A DNA stretch of 64,000 bases from Ga0077536 sp943370145 (GCA_943370145.1 CALRPY020000014.1:14981-78980); one strand, 5' to 3'. Counted from the first letter of the stretch, positions 37,317 through 46,076 are shown. Made by a program: numbers and translations. The notes: generated from the sequence alone by a model not told the origin.

Positions 37317-37460
37317 GGGACACCTGTTCTCCGCTGCAGCGCTGGACCCAGTTGCTCGGTGGCGCATAAGCACCCGGACACTGGCACCGGCGTCCGAATG
37401 CGGCCAAGTCACAAGCCCGCCCCGGAAGAGGCTGGCCGCGTCAGCGGGTGAGGGCAGACG

Positions 37461-38720
37461 TCAGGCGCCCGGCGGCGCGCGATGATACTGGCCGTCCTTC
37501 ATGACCATCAGGATCTTGCGCTGGTCCTGCAGCAGCGTGAGATCGCGCAGTGGGTCGCCGTCGACGAGCAGCAGGTCGGCGAGATAGCCTTCCTTCACGC
37601 GTCCCAGCAGTTCGCCCCCCTTGCCGGCCCAGGCTTCCCCGCCATAGGCGGTCGCCGCGCGCAGCGCCTCCCAGGGCTTCATGCCGAACAGGTTCACCAT
37701 GTGCTCGAGATCGCGGCAGTCCTGGCCGATCGGCAGCCAGGCGAAGCCGTAGTCGCCGAAGGGCAGCACGCGGATGCCCGCCTTGTGCATCTTCACCATC
37801 GTCCTGCAGCCCTCGGTCAGTTCCCGCTTGTTGCCGATCGCGGTGGCGACGTCCTCGGTGATACCCCAGTCCTTCGCCTCGTAGGTCGTGTTGTAGCGCG
37901 CGGCGATCGCGGGCGTCACCCAGTGCCGGTCGGCGTGTTTCGCGAGCAGTTCGATCGTCGCGTCGCTGGAGAAGGTGTCGTGGTTGATGAATTCCACGCC
38001 GTACCTGATGCACTGGCGCACGCCGCTGTCGGCGTGCGCATGGGCGGCGACGCGCTTGCCGAGGTTCAGCGTCGTTTCGCAGATCGTGCGGACCTCGTCC
38101 TCGGTCATCGGGTTCACGTCGCCGCCGAGGCGGCCGAGCGTGAAGCTGTCGCCCGCGTTGTTGAACTTCACGATGTCCACGCCTTCACGGATCATCTGCC
38201 GGATCGACTTGCGGAACTCTTCCGCGCCGTTGCAGACGAGGCCGATCGACGGCACGTAGAGGTCCAGGCGCGAGTCGTCGCCGACCCCGCCCGAGACCGT
38301 GTATTCAGGGGTGCACGCCCGGATGCGGGGGCCGGGGAACTCGCCCTTGTCGACCGCGTTGCGCACGACGATCTCGAGGCGCGGCTTCGCCGACGCCATG
38401 CCGATCACCGCGGTGAAGCCGTAGTCGAGGTAGGTCTTCGCGTTGCGCAGCGTGACGAGCAGGTTTTCCTCGACCGGCAGCGCGGTGATGTCGGCGAGGC
38501 TCACGGCATTGTTGTACGTGAAGTGGCAATGCGGGTTGACCAGTCCCGGCATCAGCGTCGCCCCGTGCCCGTCGACGAGATCGATGCCCGGTTCGCGCGG
38601 GAGGCTGCCCTTGCCGGTGGCGACGCGCCTGATGCGGTTGCCCTCGACGAGCACCTCGCCCGGTTCGCTCTTCGCCTTCGTGCCTTCGAAGATTCTGACG
38701 TTGTGAAAAATGGTGGCCAT
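37461..38720 (-). CDS. Amidohydrolase family protein (metal-dependent)
   Basis: A 419-residue amidohydrolase-superfamily protein. Metal and catalytic features are the HxH motif in LVNPHCHFTYNN near residue 63, a possible carbamylated Lys in VDIVKFNNAGD, His residues in AAHAHADSG and EFINHDTFSS, and Asp in LPFGDYGFAW. The beta-sandwich ends (NVRIFEGTKAKSEPGEVLVEG; EGYLADLLLVDGDPLRDL) are typical of imidazolonepropionase- and dipeptidase-like members. It hydrolyses a C-N bond in an unknown amide, lactam or dipeptide. It is the last gene of the minus-strand set beginning with the FAH gene, likely under the divergent GntR regulator. Confidence 0.88.
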   Translation of the reverse strand: MATIFHNVRIFEGTKAKSEPGEVLVEGNRIRRVATGKGSLPREPGIDLVDGHGATLMPGLVNPHCHFTYNNAVSLADITALPVEENLLVTLRNAKTYLDYGFTAVIGMASAKPRLEIVVRNAVDKGEFPGPRIRACTPEYTVSGGVGDDSRLDLYVPSIGLVCNGAEEFRKSIRQMIREGVDIVKFNNAGDSFTLGRLGGDVNPMTEDEVRTICETTLNLGKRVAAHAHADSGVRQCIRYGVEFINHDTFSSDATIELLAKHADRHWVTPAIAARYNTTYEAKDWGITEDVATAIGNKRELTEGCRTMVKMHKAGIRVLPFGDYGFAWLPIGQDCRDLEHMVNLFGMKPWEALRAATAYGGEAWAGKGGELLGRVKEGYLADLLLVDGDPLRDLTLLQDQRKILMVMKDGQYHRAPPGA

Positions 38721-38791
38721 GCTCTCCCCCCGGTTGAACGGGCGCGTGTCGCGCCTCCTGCGTTACGTCTGGGACCTCGTGGTCGAAATCG

Positions 38792-39142
38792 CTAGGGTGG
38801 CGGCGTGCGCGCGGACAGTTTGTGCCGCAGGCCGCCCGGCAATGCGGCGTCGGCCAGTTCACCCGCCGGCGCCTGCCAGTAGCGCAGCGCCGCGCCGAGC
38901 AGCGCCTCGACGTCGGCCAGCGTGCAGTGACTGAAGCGATAGGTCCATCGTCCGCCGCCACGCAGCGCGACATTGCAGGGGTTCCTGCAGCCGTTCAGAC
39001 AGGCGACTTCGCGAATCCAGAGCAGGCCGCCGTGCGCCTCGGCACTCGCCCGCTGCAGCGTCCGGGCGAGCGCGCTGCCGGCGGTGGGGCCTCGGCCGCG
39101 CGTATCGCGGGCGCAGGTCGTGCAGACGAACAACAGCGGCAT
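38792..39142 (-). CDS. DUF1636 family ferredoxin-like metal-binding protein
   Basis: Starts at ATG 39142 (MPLLFVCTTCARDTRG); 116 residues. Cysteines occur as CTTC near the N-terminus and CLNGCRNPC in the middle, the arrangement of thioredoxin-like [2Fe-2S] ferredoxins grouped as DUF1636. These often sit next to cobalamin genes, but none are here; instead it lies within a hydrolase operon. An ATG at 39178 would overlap the upstream gene by 8 bases. Role unknown. Confidence 0.78.
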   Translation of the reverse strand: MPLLFVCTTCARDTRGRGPTAGSALARTLQRASAEAHGGLLWIREVACLNGCRNPCNVALRGGGRWTYRFSHCTLADVEALLGAALRYWQAPAGELADAALPGGLRHKLSARTPPP

Positions 39143-39170
39143 CCGGGCGGACGGCGCGCCGCGCCGGTGT

Positions 39171-39944
39171 CTAGGCACGGTAGAAGCGGGTCATGGCCGC
39201 GACGACCTCGGCGGGCTTTTCGATTGCGGTCCAGTGGCCACAACCCGGCAGCATCTCGACCTGCGCCGCGGGCAGGGCGGCGGCCAGTGCCTCGACGCTC
39301 GCCGGCGGGGCGGTGGTGTCGTCGCTGCCGGAGATGAGCAGCGTCGGGCAACGGATGGACGCCGGTGCGGCGCGCTGCCCGGCGGCGAGCGCCAGGCAGT
39401 GGCTCGCGTAGCCCGCGGCCGACTGGCGCAGCATCATCTCGCGCACGAAGCCCACGACAACCGGCCGCGTCGATTTGGTCTCCGCCGACAGGCCGCGGTC
39501 ACAGACGACCTCGGCAATCGGTTCCATGCCCTGTTCCCGAGCCGTGATCGCGCGAGCTTCCAACGCCGGCCGCGCGGCGTCCGGCAGTTCCGCGAGCGGC
39601 CCCAGGAGCACGAGGTCGCGCACGCGCGCCGGCGCCTTCGCCGCGAGGTGCTGGCAGACAATGCTGCCCATCGAATGTCCCGCGACGTGCGCCCGCTCGA
39701 TGCCGAGTGCGTCGAGCAGCGCCAGCAGATCGTTGGCGAGGCTGTCGAAGGAAATCCCGGCGGCGGGTGTGGAACGGCCGGCGCCCGGCAGGTCGGGCGC
39801 AATCACGCGCATGCCCGGCGCGAACGCCGCGACGACCGGCGCCCAGAAGTTGGACGTGCCGCCCAGTCCGTGCACCAGCAGCAGGGCGTCGCCATCGCCG
39901 TTGACGTCGACTGCGAGCGTGCGGCCGTTGATCTCGATCTGCAT
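39171..39944 (-). CDS. Alpha/beta hydrolase
   Basis: A 257-residue classic alpha/beta hydrolase: oxyanion region LLLVHGLGGTSNFW, nucleophile elbow AGHSMGS with catalytic Ser near residue 98, Asp in PTLLISGSDDTTAP, and the final His in GCGHWTAIEKP. It resembles ring-cleavage-product or enol-lactone hydrolases. The FAH-family gene lies 24 bases upstream, and that pairing is typical of aromatic or heterocycle catabolism. The substrate is not identifiable. Confidence 0.9.
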   Translation of the reverse strand: MQIEINGRTLAVDVNGDGDALLLVHGLGGTSNFWAPVVAAFAPGMRVIAPDLPGAGRSTPAAGISFDSLANDLLALLDALGIERAHVAGHSMGSIVCQHLAAKAPARVRDLVLLGPLAELPDAARPALEARAITAREQGMEPIAEVVCDRGLSAETKSTRPVVVGFVREMMLRQSAAGYASHCLALAAGQRAAPASIRCPTLLISGSDDTTAPPASVEALAAALPAAQVEMLPGCGHWTAIEKPAEVVAAMTRFYRA

Positions 39945-39968
39945 GTGTCCGCTCCCCGTTGAACCGCG

Positions 39969-40844
39969 TCAGGCGATCCGGTTGCTGATTTCGCCGATGC
40001 CCGCGATGGCGATGCGCACCGTGTCGCCCCGCTGCAGGAATTTCGGCGGCTTGAAGCCGACGCCGACGCCCGCCGGCGTGCCGGTCGCGATGATGTCGCC
40101 GGGCGCGAGGCTCATGCTCGCCGAGATCGTCGCGATGATCGCCGGGATGTCGAAAATCATGTCCCGCGTGTTCGCCTGCTGGCGCAACTCGCCGTTCACC
40201 CAGCACGCGATGTCGGTGTTCGCGTGGTCGATTTCGTCCGCAGTCACGAGCCAGGGCCCGATCGGGCAGAAGGTGTCGATGGATTTCCCGAGCAGCCACT
40301 GCTTGTGCTTGACCTGCAGGTCGCGCGCGGTGACGTCGTTGACGACCGTGTAGCCCCAGACGTGGGCGAGCGCATCAGCGGTGGGAATTGCGCGGCCGCC
40401 GCGGCCGATGATGACGCCGAGCTCCGCCTCGTAGTCGACTTCCGAGGTCAGCGCCCATGGCGGCAGCACGTCGTCGTGGGCGCCCACCATCGAGCACGGC
40501 GCCTTGGTGAAGACGATCGGCGCGTCGGGCACCGGGTCGGTGAGGCTCTTGGCCGTGCCGTCGTACCCGCTCCTGGTGAATTCCGCCGCGTGCGCGACGT
40601 AGTTCTTGCCGACACACAGGATGTTCTTGCTCGGCTGGGCAATCGGCGGCAGCAGACGCACCTCGGAGAGCGGGACGATCTCGCCGCTGCCCTGCGGGGC
40701 GGTACCGGCGAGATCGGCCTCGATCAGCGCGACCATCGGGTCGCGCGACGTCGTGGTCGTGCGGATGACGTCGAGCGTGCCGCGCACCGTGTCGACGATG
40801 CCGAGCAGGACGGCGTTGCGATATTCGAAGCGGGCGATTTTCAT
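39969..40844 (-). CDS. Fumarylacetoacetate hydrolase family protein
   Basis: A 291-residue protein. KNILCVGKNYVAHAAEF, TSEVDYEAELGVIIGRGGR, YTVVNDVTARDLQ and GDIIATGTPAGVG are the FAH-family landmarks, with the metal-binding Glu residues in DYEAELGVI and Asp in VVNDVTARD. Family members include acylpyruvases, hydratases and decarboxylases acting on 2-oxo acids. It is the first gene of a four-gene minus-strand set (FAH, hydrolase, DUF1636, amidohydrolase), divergent from the GntR regulator across 311 bases. Confidence 0.92.
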   Translation of the reverse strand: MKIARFEYRNAVLLGIVDTVRGTLDVIRTTTTSRDPMVALIEADLAGTAPQGSGEIVPLSEVRLLPPIAQPSKNILCVGKNYVAHAAEFTRSGYDGTAKSLTDPVPDAPIVFTKAPCSMVGAHDDVLPPWALTSEVDYEAELGVIIGRGGRAIPTADALAHVWGYTVVNDVTARDLQVKHKQWLLGKSIDTFCPIGPWLVTADEIDHANTDIACWVNGELRQQANTRDMIFDIPAIIATISASMSLAPGDIIATGTPAGVGVGFKPPKFLQRGDTVRIAIAGIGEISNRIA

Positions 40845-41043
40845 GCAGTGACTCCGGGCAAAGTTGATGTCGAGGCGGCGCCGCGCTCCAGTCGCCGGCC
40901 GCGCGCTCGCGTGCGGGTGGCGCGTCAGGCTCGTGCGACGTAGCGTCGGATTCGGCGCTCGCCAGGGCCCTGGACGCGTGGCGGGCGGTCGCCGCGCGGG
41001 CTCGAGGTCTCACCGTCCGTGTGTTGCCGTGTCTCGGGCGACG

Positions 41044-41131
41044 GGACCAGTTGGTTCGCGTTGGCCGGATATTAGGCGGCGCGGGGGGCGCTAACAATCG
41101 ACGGCCGGCGCTATGATGGACCAATTGGTCC
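41044..41131. promoter_or_regulatory. Two related palindromes, candidate GntR operators
   Basis: A perfect 14-bp palindrome GGACCAATTGGTCC at 41118-41131 and a 12/14 match GGACCAGTTGGTTC at 41044-41057 lie 74 bases apart in the spacer between the FAH gene and the GntR gene. The downstream site is 24 bases before the regulator start. They suit a dimeric regulator controlling both directions. The rest of the 40845-41155 spacer shows nothing else that I recognise. Confidence 0.5.
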
Positions 41132-41155
41132 TGGGTCCGTCATGGAGGCCACGCC

Positions 41156-41839
41156 TTGAACTCAGCGGAATCGTCCGCCGCGCGCCTAGCGCAGTACCTC
41201 GGCGAGCAGATCGCGAACGGCAGTTTCGCGGCCGGCGTGAAGCTGCCTTCGGAGCGCGAACTCGCCGCGCGCTTCGCGCTCTCGCGTGGCAGCGTGCGCC
41301 GGGTCATCGAACGCCACATCGCGGACGGCGTGCTGCGCAGGGCGCCGGGCAGCGGCACCTTCGTCGCCGCCGTTCCCCATGTCGAACCCGGCGCGACGCT
41401 GTCGCGCGTCGCGATCACCAACGTGAGCCCGGCGGAACTGATGGAGGCGCGACTGCTGCTCGAGCCGCTTCTGCCGTCGCTGATCGTGCGCCACGCGACG
41501 CCGACCGACTTCGCGCGCATGGCGCAGTGCCTGGACGAGGCGGATCGCGCTGCGAGCTTCGAGGAATTCGAGTACTGGGACGGCGCCCTCCACGAGGCGC
41601 TGTCGCAGGCCGCGCACAACGGGTTCCTGAGCCTGACGCTGCGACTGATGACCGAGGTGAGGGACACCGGCGAATGGGGGCGACTGAAGCGCGAAGCATT
41701 GACGCCGGCGCGGCGCGCGCGCTACCAGGAGCAGCACCGCGTCATCGTCGATGCGCTGCGCGACCGCCACGAGCAGGCGGCGAGCGCCGCGATCCGCGCA
41801 CACCTTCTCGAGGTCCAGGCCAACCTGTTCGGGGCGTGA
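41156..41839 (+). CDS. GntR family transcriptional regulator, FadR/FCD type
   Basis: A 227-residue protein with an N-terminal winged helix (LGEQIANGSFAAGVKLPSERELA, SRGSVRRVIERHIADGVLRRAPGSGTFV) and an all-helical FCD ligand-binding domain (EARLLLEPLLPSLIVRHATPTDFARM; FEYWDGALHEALSQAAHNGF; EQHRVIVDALRDRHEQAASAAIRAHL). Start TTG 41156 has GGAGG 9 bases upstream. Regulators of this class usually respond to organic acids from a catabolic pathway. It is divergent from the FAH-amidohydrolase set, with paired palindromes in between. Confidence 0.92.
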   Translation: MNSAESSAARLAQYLGEQIANGSFAAGVKLPSERELAARFALSRGSVRRVIERHIADGVLRRAPGSGTFVAAVPHVEPGATLSRVAITNVSPAELMEARLLLEPLLPSLIVRHATPTDFARMAQCLDEADRAASFEEFEYWDGALHEALSQAAHNGFLSLTLRLMTEVRDTGEWGRLKREALTPARRARYQEQHRVIVDALRDRHEQAASAAIRAHLLEVQANLFGA

Positions 41840-42067
41840 GCCCTGCGCGGCCATGACGCGTCGCGGATGGGCTTCCTCCCGTGCCGCGGCATCGATTTGG
41901 TTGGTTGGGCTTTCTGCGTGAGACCAACGGCCGTGGCGCGCGCGCATGAAACACCCTCATGAACGAAGTTCCCCGGCTGGCGCGGGTGCCGTCGTTCGTG
42001 TTCGGTCGGGCCACCGAACACCGGGATTCGGTGAGCGTGCCGGCGCCAACTGTCGCGGGCGGTGCCG

Positions 42068-42106
42068 GAGAAAAGGTGTCAGATTTGAAATCTGACACCT
42101 TTTCTC
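42068..42106. repeat. REP-like palindrome, copy 4
   Basis: Perfect 19-bp arms around one G; the arm is identical to copy 1. Confidence 0.9.
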
Positions 42107-42133
42107 CCCTCGGCGGCGGGTCTCGTGCCCGCT

Positions 42134-42161
42134 TGTCAGATTTCAAATCTGACACCTTTTC
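42134..42161. repeat. REP-like palindrome, copy 5 (left arm truncated)
   Basis: The right arm AAATCTGACACCTTTTC is intact; the left arm keeps only TGTCAGATTT. It lies 27 bases after copy 4. Confidence 0.85.
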
Positions 42162-42492
42162 GCCGCTCGATGGCTATCCCAAAGCCCGCCGGCAACGACG
42201 GGCGCCAGCCAGTGTGCGTTGGGCTGACGCAGGAAGCCCGACATGGGCGGACACATGCCGGCCAGCAACTCGGCGCCGTTCGCTGCCTGGGCCACAAGTT
42301 CCCCGTGTGACACGGGCCGGGCGTGGCTGGCGGCAGCGGCTTTGCCCGTCTGGCTTGCTGCATCCGCGCGAGGGATGCGTTCGAGCCGTCAGGCGCGGTG
42401 CTTCGCCGCAAGCGCGCATCCCGCGCTCGTCGCTTGACAGTTTTTGCGATCGGCCCGGAAGATGCCTGCCGGCCAATTGACGGGAAGCGCGC

Positions 42493-43707
42493 GTGTACCA
42501 GCTCGAAAAGAAATCCCTGCACGGCCTGTTCACACTGCTGCCGATCGAGGACGTCCACTACGGCCCTGGCAGCATCGCCGGCCTGGAAGCGGCGCTCGCG
42601 CGGCGCGGCATCACACGCGCATTGCTGATCACGGGGCACACCCTCGCGACGCGCACTCGACTCGTCGACCGCGTGCTCGAATGCGCCGGTGGACGCATCG
42701 CCGCGGTCTTCCACGAAACGGTGCAGCACGTGCACCGGGGATCGGTGCTGCGCGCAACGGCGCAGGCGCGGGCGATCGGCGCCGATGGCATCGTGTCATT
42801 CGGTGGCGGCACGCCGAACGACACCGGCAAGGCCGTGGTGCTCGCGCTGGCGCAGGACGCGCGAACGCCCGCGGATCTCGACCGCGCGCGCGTCAGGTTC
42901 GAATACCCCGCGACCGTCGAGGTCCCGCCGATCACCGGCCCGGCGCTGCCGATGATCGCCGTCTCGACGACGCTGTCGGGCGGTGAATTCACGCACTTTG
43001 CGGGCATCACCGACGAAGTGCGCAAGGTCAAGGATCTCTATATCGACAAGCAGCTTGCGGCGAAGGCGGTGTTCCTGGATGCCGAACTCACGCTGGAGAC
43101 ACCGCTCTGGCTGTGGCTGTCGAGCGGCATGCGTGCGGTGGACCACTGCGTGGAGGCGCTGTGCTCGACGAACGCGCATCCCTTCACCGATGCGCTCGCA
43201 ATCCACGCGCTGCGCCTGTTGCACCGCTACCTGCGCGAGTGCAAGGCCGAGCCCGCGGATCTCACGGCGCGCACGCAGGCGCACGTTGCAGCGTGGATGT
43301 CGGTGTGCGGGCTGGCCAACGTGAACCTCGGCCTGAGCCACGGTATCGGTCACCAGCTGGGCGCGCGCAACAACGTGCCGCACGGCGTGACGTCCTGCGT
43401 GATGATGGTGCCGACGATGGAGTACAACAAGGCGCACGTCGGCACGCGGCAGGCGTGGATCGCGGAAGCGATGGGCGTCGACGTGGTGGGCCTCGCGCCC
43501 GACGCCGCGGCCGCGGCGGGGCGCGACGCGGTGCGGCGCTTGATCGCCGACCTGGAACTGCCGCAGCGCTTGCGCGACGTCGGCGTCGGGCCGGACGATT
43601 TCGCGGCGCTCGCCGCCGATGCGCTCGAGGATCTGATCGTCGCCAGCAACCCGCGCCCCGTGCGCGACGTCGAGGAAGTGAAGGCGCTGCTCGCCAGCGC
43701 CTACTGA
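42493..43707 (+). CDS. Iron-containing alcohol dehydrogenase / maleylacetate-reductase-like
   Basis: A 404-residue protein starting at GTG 42493. It has a nucleotide-binding half (GIVSFGGGTPNDTGKAVVLA) and a metal-binding half (AVFLDAELTLETP with Asp, AVDHCVEALCSTNAHP with His, LSHGIGHQLGARNNVPHG with two His). These suit the Fe-dependent group III alcohol dehydrogenases and resemble maleylacetate reductase. It is the first gene of a three-gene set with an LLM oxygenase and an acyl-CoA dehydrogenase (gaps of 18 and 23 bases), suggesting a ring or amine catabolic route. Substrate inferred only at class level. Confidence 0.88.
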   Translation: MYQLEKKSLHGLFTLLPIEDVHYGPGSIAGLEAALARRGITRALLITGHTLATRTRLVDRVLECAGGRIAAVFHETVQHVHRGSVLRATAQARAIGADGIVSFGGGTPNDTGKAVVLALAQDARTPADLDRARVRFEYPATVEVPPITGPALPMIAVSTTLSGGEFTHFAGITDEVRKVKDLYIDKQLAAKAVFLDAELTLETPLWLWLSSGMRAVDHCVEALCSTNAHPFTDALAIHALRLLHRYLRECKAEPADLTARTQAHVAAWMSVCGLANVNLGLSHGIGHQLGARNNVPHGVTSCVMMVPTMEYNKAHVGTRQAWIAEAMGVDVVGLAPDAAAAAGRDAVRRLIADLELPQRLRDVGVGPDDFAALAADALEDLIVASNPRPVRDVEEVKALLASAY

Positions 43708-43725
43708 AACACCGGGACAGCACGA

Positions 43726-44799
43726 ATGACGAGCAGCGAAACCACCCGTGACCGCCTGCGCTTCGGCATCTTCATGCCGAGCGTGAGCCACATGCCGAAC
43801 ATCAGCCATTACAAGGCCCACCCGGACGACTGGACCTTCGACAGCAATCTCCGGATCGCGCAGGCGGCGGAGCGGGCCGGCTTCGACTTCCTGTTTCCGG
43901 TGAGTCGCTGGCGCACGATCGGCGGCGAGATTGACTACCACGGCAAGTCGCTGGAGACCATGACCTGGGCGGCCGGCCTGCTCGCATCGACGAAGACCAT
44001 CCGCATTTTCTCGACCGTCCACGTGCCGGTGTTCAATCCGGTCGTGGCGGCGAAGATGGGCGCGACCCTCGATCACATCGGCGGCGGCCGCTGGGGCATC
44101 AACATCGTCAGCGGCTGGAACCGCGCCGAGTTCGACATGATGGGCATCGAGATGCTCGAGCATGCGTCGCGCTACGAGCGCTCCGAGGACTTCATCAGGA
44201 TTCTCAAGGGCCTGTGGACCGAGCCGCCCGGCACGTTCAACTTCAGCTCGCGCCATTACCGGGTGCGCGACGGTTACGTGATGCCGCAGCCGCGGCGCTG
44301 CCCGCCCATCGTCAATGCCGGCACTTCAGAAGACGCGCGCGAGATGGCCGCCCGCCAGTGCGACTGGGCCTTCGTGTGCCCGGCCAGCATGGATGACGCC
44401 GCAGCGCTGGCCGCCGATTTCAAGGCGCGGGCGCGGCGCCGGGAGCGCGAAATCCGCGTTGTCGCGATGGTGCAGCCGGTGTGGGGCGCCAGCCGCGAGG
44501 AAGCCTGCGCCGAGCGCCAGCGGGTGATCGACGGCATGGACCCGGTCGCGGTGCGCAACTGGGCCGACGGGCTCGGCATGGAGAGTGGGTCCTTCAGCGC
44601 GCAGACACTGGAGACATTCTCATTCGGGGCGGGTTCGCTGCCGCTGCTGGGCACCGCGGCCGACGTCGCCGACGGTCTTGCGACGCTTTACCACTCGGGT
44701 ATCGACGGCGTGCTGATGAGTTACCACGACTACCTGGCGGACACGACCCGCTTCGCCGCCGACATCGTCCCGCGGCTGCGCGAACGGTCGGTCCTGTAG
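43726..44799 (+). CDS. LLM class flavin-dependent monooxygenase, RutA/SsuD-like
   Basis: A 357-residue protein. RFGIFMPSVSHMPNISHYK, ATLDHIGGGRWGINIVSGWN and GIEMLEHASRYERSEDFIRILKGLW match two-component FMNH2-dependent oxygenases. The end GVLMSYHDYLADTTRFAADIVPRL recalls RutA, which opens the uracil ring at an amide bond, and SsuD/SfnG sulfonate or sulfone oxygenases. A flavin reductase partner is expected but not found next to it. It sits between alcohol and acyl-CoA dehydrogenase genes. The substrate could be an N-heterocycle, an amide or a sulfur compound. Confidence 0.88.
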   Translation: MTSSETTRDRLRFGIFMPSVSHMPNISHYKAHPDDWTFDSNLRIAQAAERAGFDFLFPVSRWRTIGGEIDYHGKSLETMTWAAGLLASTKTIRIFSTVHVPVFNPVVAAKMGATLDHIGGGRWGINIVSGWNRAEFDMMGIEMLEHASRYERSEDFIRILKGLWTEPPGTFNFSSRHYRVRDGYVMPQPRRCPPIVNAGTSEDAREMAARQCDWAFVCPASMDDAAALAADFKARARRREREIRVVAMVQPVWGASREEACAERQRVIDGMDPVAVRNWADGLGMESGSFSAQTLETFSFGAGSLPLLGTAADVADGLATLYHSGIDGVLMSYHDYLADTTRFAADIVPRLRERSVL

Positions 44800-44822
44800 G
44801 CCGTGGCGCCGGAGCTTCGCCG

Positions 44823-46076
44823 ATGAGCCTGGGGTTCACGCTGAGCGCCAGTCAGCGCAGCCTGCAGCTGGAGGCGCGCAGCTTCGCGCGCGACATACTG
44901 CGCGAGGTGCGTCCCGCGACGATGCATCTTGCCGCACCCGAGGCGCGCTTTCTCGCAACGCGGCCGATTTACGAGGCGACGATCGCCAGGGGCTGGCTGC
45001 GCCGGCTGATTCCGGCGGCGTTCGGCGGTGAAGGCCGGGGCCTGTTCGAAGCGGCGCTGGTCGCCGAAGAGTTCTTCGCCGTCGACGTCAACGTGCCGCT
45101 CACGCTGTTCGCCACCCTGCTGGGGCTGATGCCGGTGATGGTCGGGGGCAGTCCGGCGCAACGGGCGCGCTACCTCGCGCCATTCCTCGCCGGCAGCGGC
45201 GCGCCGCTCGCCGCGCTCTGCAATACGGAACCCGGCGGCAGCGCGAACTACGCGGCGCCGAAGCCCGGCGCCGGCGTGCGCACGACCGCGCGCCGCGACG
45301 GTGAGCACTGGGTCATCGACGGCACCAAGCAGTGGATCTCGAGCGCGACGGGCTGGGACGGCCTGGGCGCCGATCTGCTGTGCGTCGTCTGCCGCACCGA
45401 TCCCCACGCGCCGCCGGGAGAGGGCATCTCGGTGATCGCCGTGCCGCGCCCGGCGCCCGGCATCGTCGCCGAGCGGTTCATCGATGCACTCGGCCACCGG
45501 GCGCATCTGCTGCCGCGCTTCCGCTGCGAAGGGGTGCGCGTGCCGGCGGACCATGTCATCGGCCGCGTCGGGGGCGGCGTCGACATCGTCGACACGAGCT
45601 TCACCGGCACCGCCGCACTGGTCGGCGTCATGGGGGTCGCCCTGATGCGGGCGGCATTCGAGTACGCGCTGGCGTTCGCGCGCACCGAGTGCAGGGGTGG
45701 ACCGTTCCCCATCATCGAGCACCAGGCGGTTGGTTACGGCCTGGCGGATGCGAAAAGCGCAATCGAGGCGGCGCGCGCCCTGGGGCTGCGCGCCTGCCTC
45801 GCGATGGACGCCCAGGCGCCCGGCGCTCTGGAACTCGCGCTGCACTCGAAGATCTTCGGCTCGGAAACGGCCGTGCGGGTGATCACCGACCTGATGCGGA
45901 TTGTCGGCATCGACAGTTACGATCACGAACTGCCGCTGGCCGGACTGCTGCAGGACGCCATGGCGCTGCCACTGTTCGACGGCGGGAACATCGGCGTGCG
46001 GCGCCGGCAGCTGCACGATCTGATGCGTGGCCCTGCATTCGATCCCCTTGCGACCTGGGCGGCCGGCCCGTCCTGA
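44823..46076 (+). CDS. Acyl-CoA dehydrogenase family protein
   Basis: Starts at ATG 44823; 417 residues. It has the acyl-CoA dehydrogenase fold: ALCNTEPGGSANYAAP and VIDGTKQWISSATGWDG for FAD binding, IVDTSFTGTAALVGVMGVALMRAAFEYAL in the helical domain, and MRIVGIDSYDHELPLAGLLQDAMALPLFDGGN near the end. The catalytic Glu of the family is not obvious in the last segment (LPLFDGGN has Asp), so the reaction may differ from standard beta-oxidation. It ends the ADH-LLM set. Confidence 0.85.
   Translation: MSLGFTLSASQRSLQLEARSFARDILREVRPATMHLAAPEARFLATRPIYEATIARGWLRRLIPAAFGGEGRGLFEAALVAEEFFAVDVNVPLTLFATLLGLMPVMVGGSPAQRARYLAPFLAGSGAPLAALCNTEPGGSANYAAPKPGAGVRTTARRDGEHWVIDGTKQWISSATGWDGLGADLLCVVCRTDPHAPPGEGISVIAVPRPAPGIVAERFIDALGHRAHLLPRFRCEGVRVPADHVIGRVGGGVDIVDTSFTGTAALVGVMGVALMRAAFEYALAFARTECRGGPFPIIEHQAVGYGLADAKSAIEAARALGLRACLAMDAQAPGALELALHSKIFGSETAVRVITDLMRIVGIDSYDHELPLAGLLQDAMALPLFDGGNIGVRRRQLHDLMRGPAFDPLATWAAGPS

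Larger units (their letters stand above)
36906..37440. repeat. Tandem array of a 178-bp unit, three copies
   Basis: The unit boundary TCAGCGGGTG recurs at 36906, 37084, 37262 and 37441, a spacing of 178, 178 and 179 bases. Copies differ by a few substitutions. Each unit holds one 39-bp palindrome followed by a shared segment that includes GACACCTGTTCT and GCACCCGGACACTGG. The array lies between yaeQ and the end of the amidohydrolase gene, whose stop is 20 bases past the last copy. Short open frames inside it are not considered genes. Confidence 0.92.
41904..42242. repeat. Composite repeat region: inverted hairpin units flanking two REP-like palindromes
   Basis: A 25-bp unit starting GTTGGGCTGACGCAGGAAGC at 42218-42242 has an inverted, slightly diverged partner at 41904-41928. 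Each can itself fold into an 8-bp hairpin. Between them lie palindrome copies 4 and 5. No transposase is present. The full spacer 41840-42492 holds no other gene that I can support. Confidence 0.55.

Noticed and set aside
36886..37451. Several 90-100 codon open frames within the tandem repeats, and the idea of a CRISPR array
   Set aside because: The frames occur on both strands only because the 178-bp unit is repeated. The period is constant with no unique spacers, so it is not CRISPR.
41904..42242. Insertion sequence
   Set aside because: No transposase frame and no clear target-site duplication; kept only as a composite repeat.
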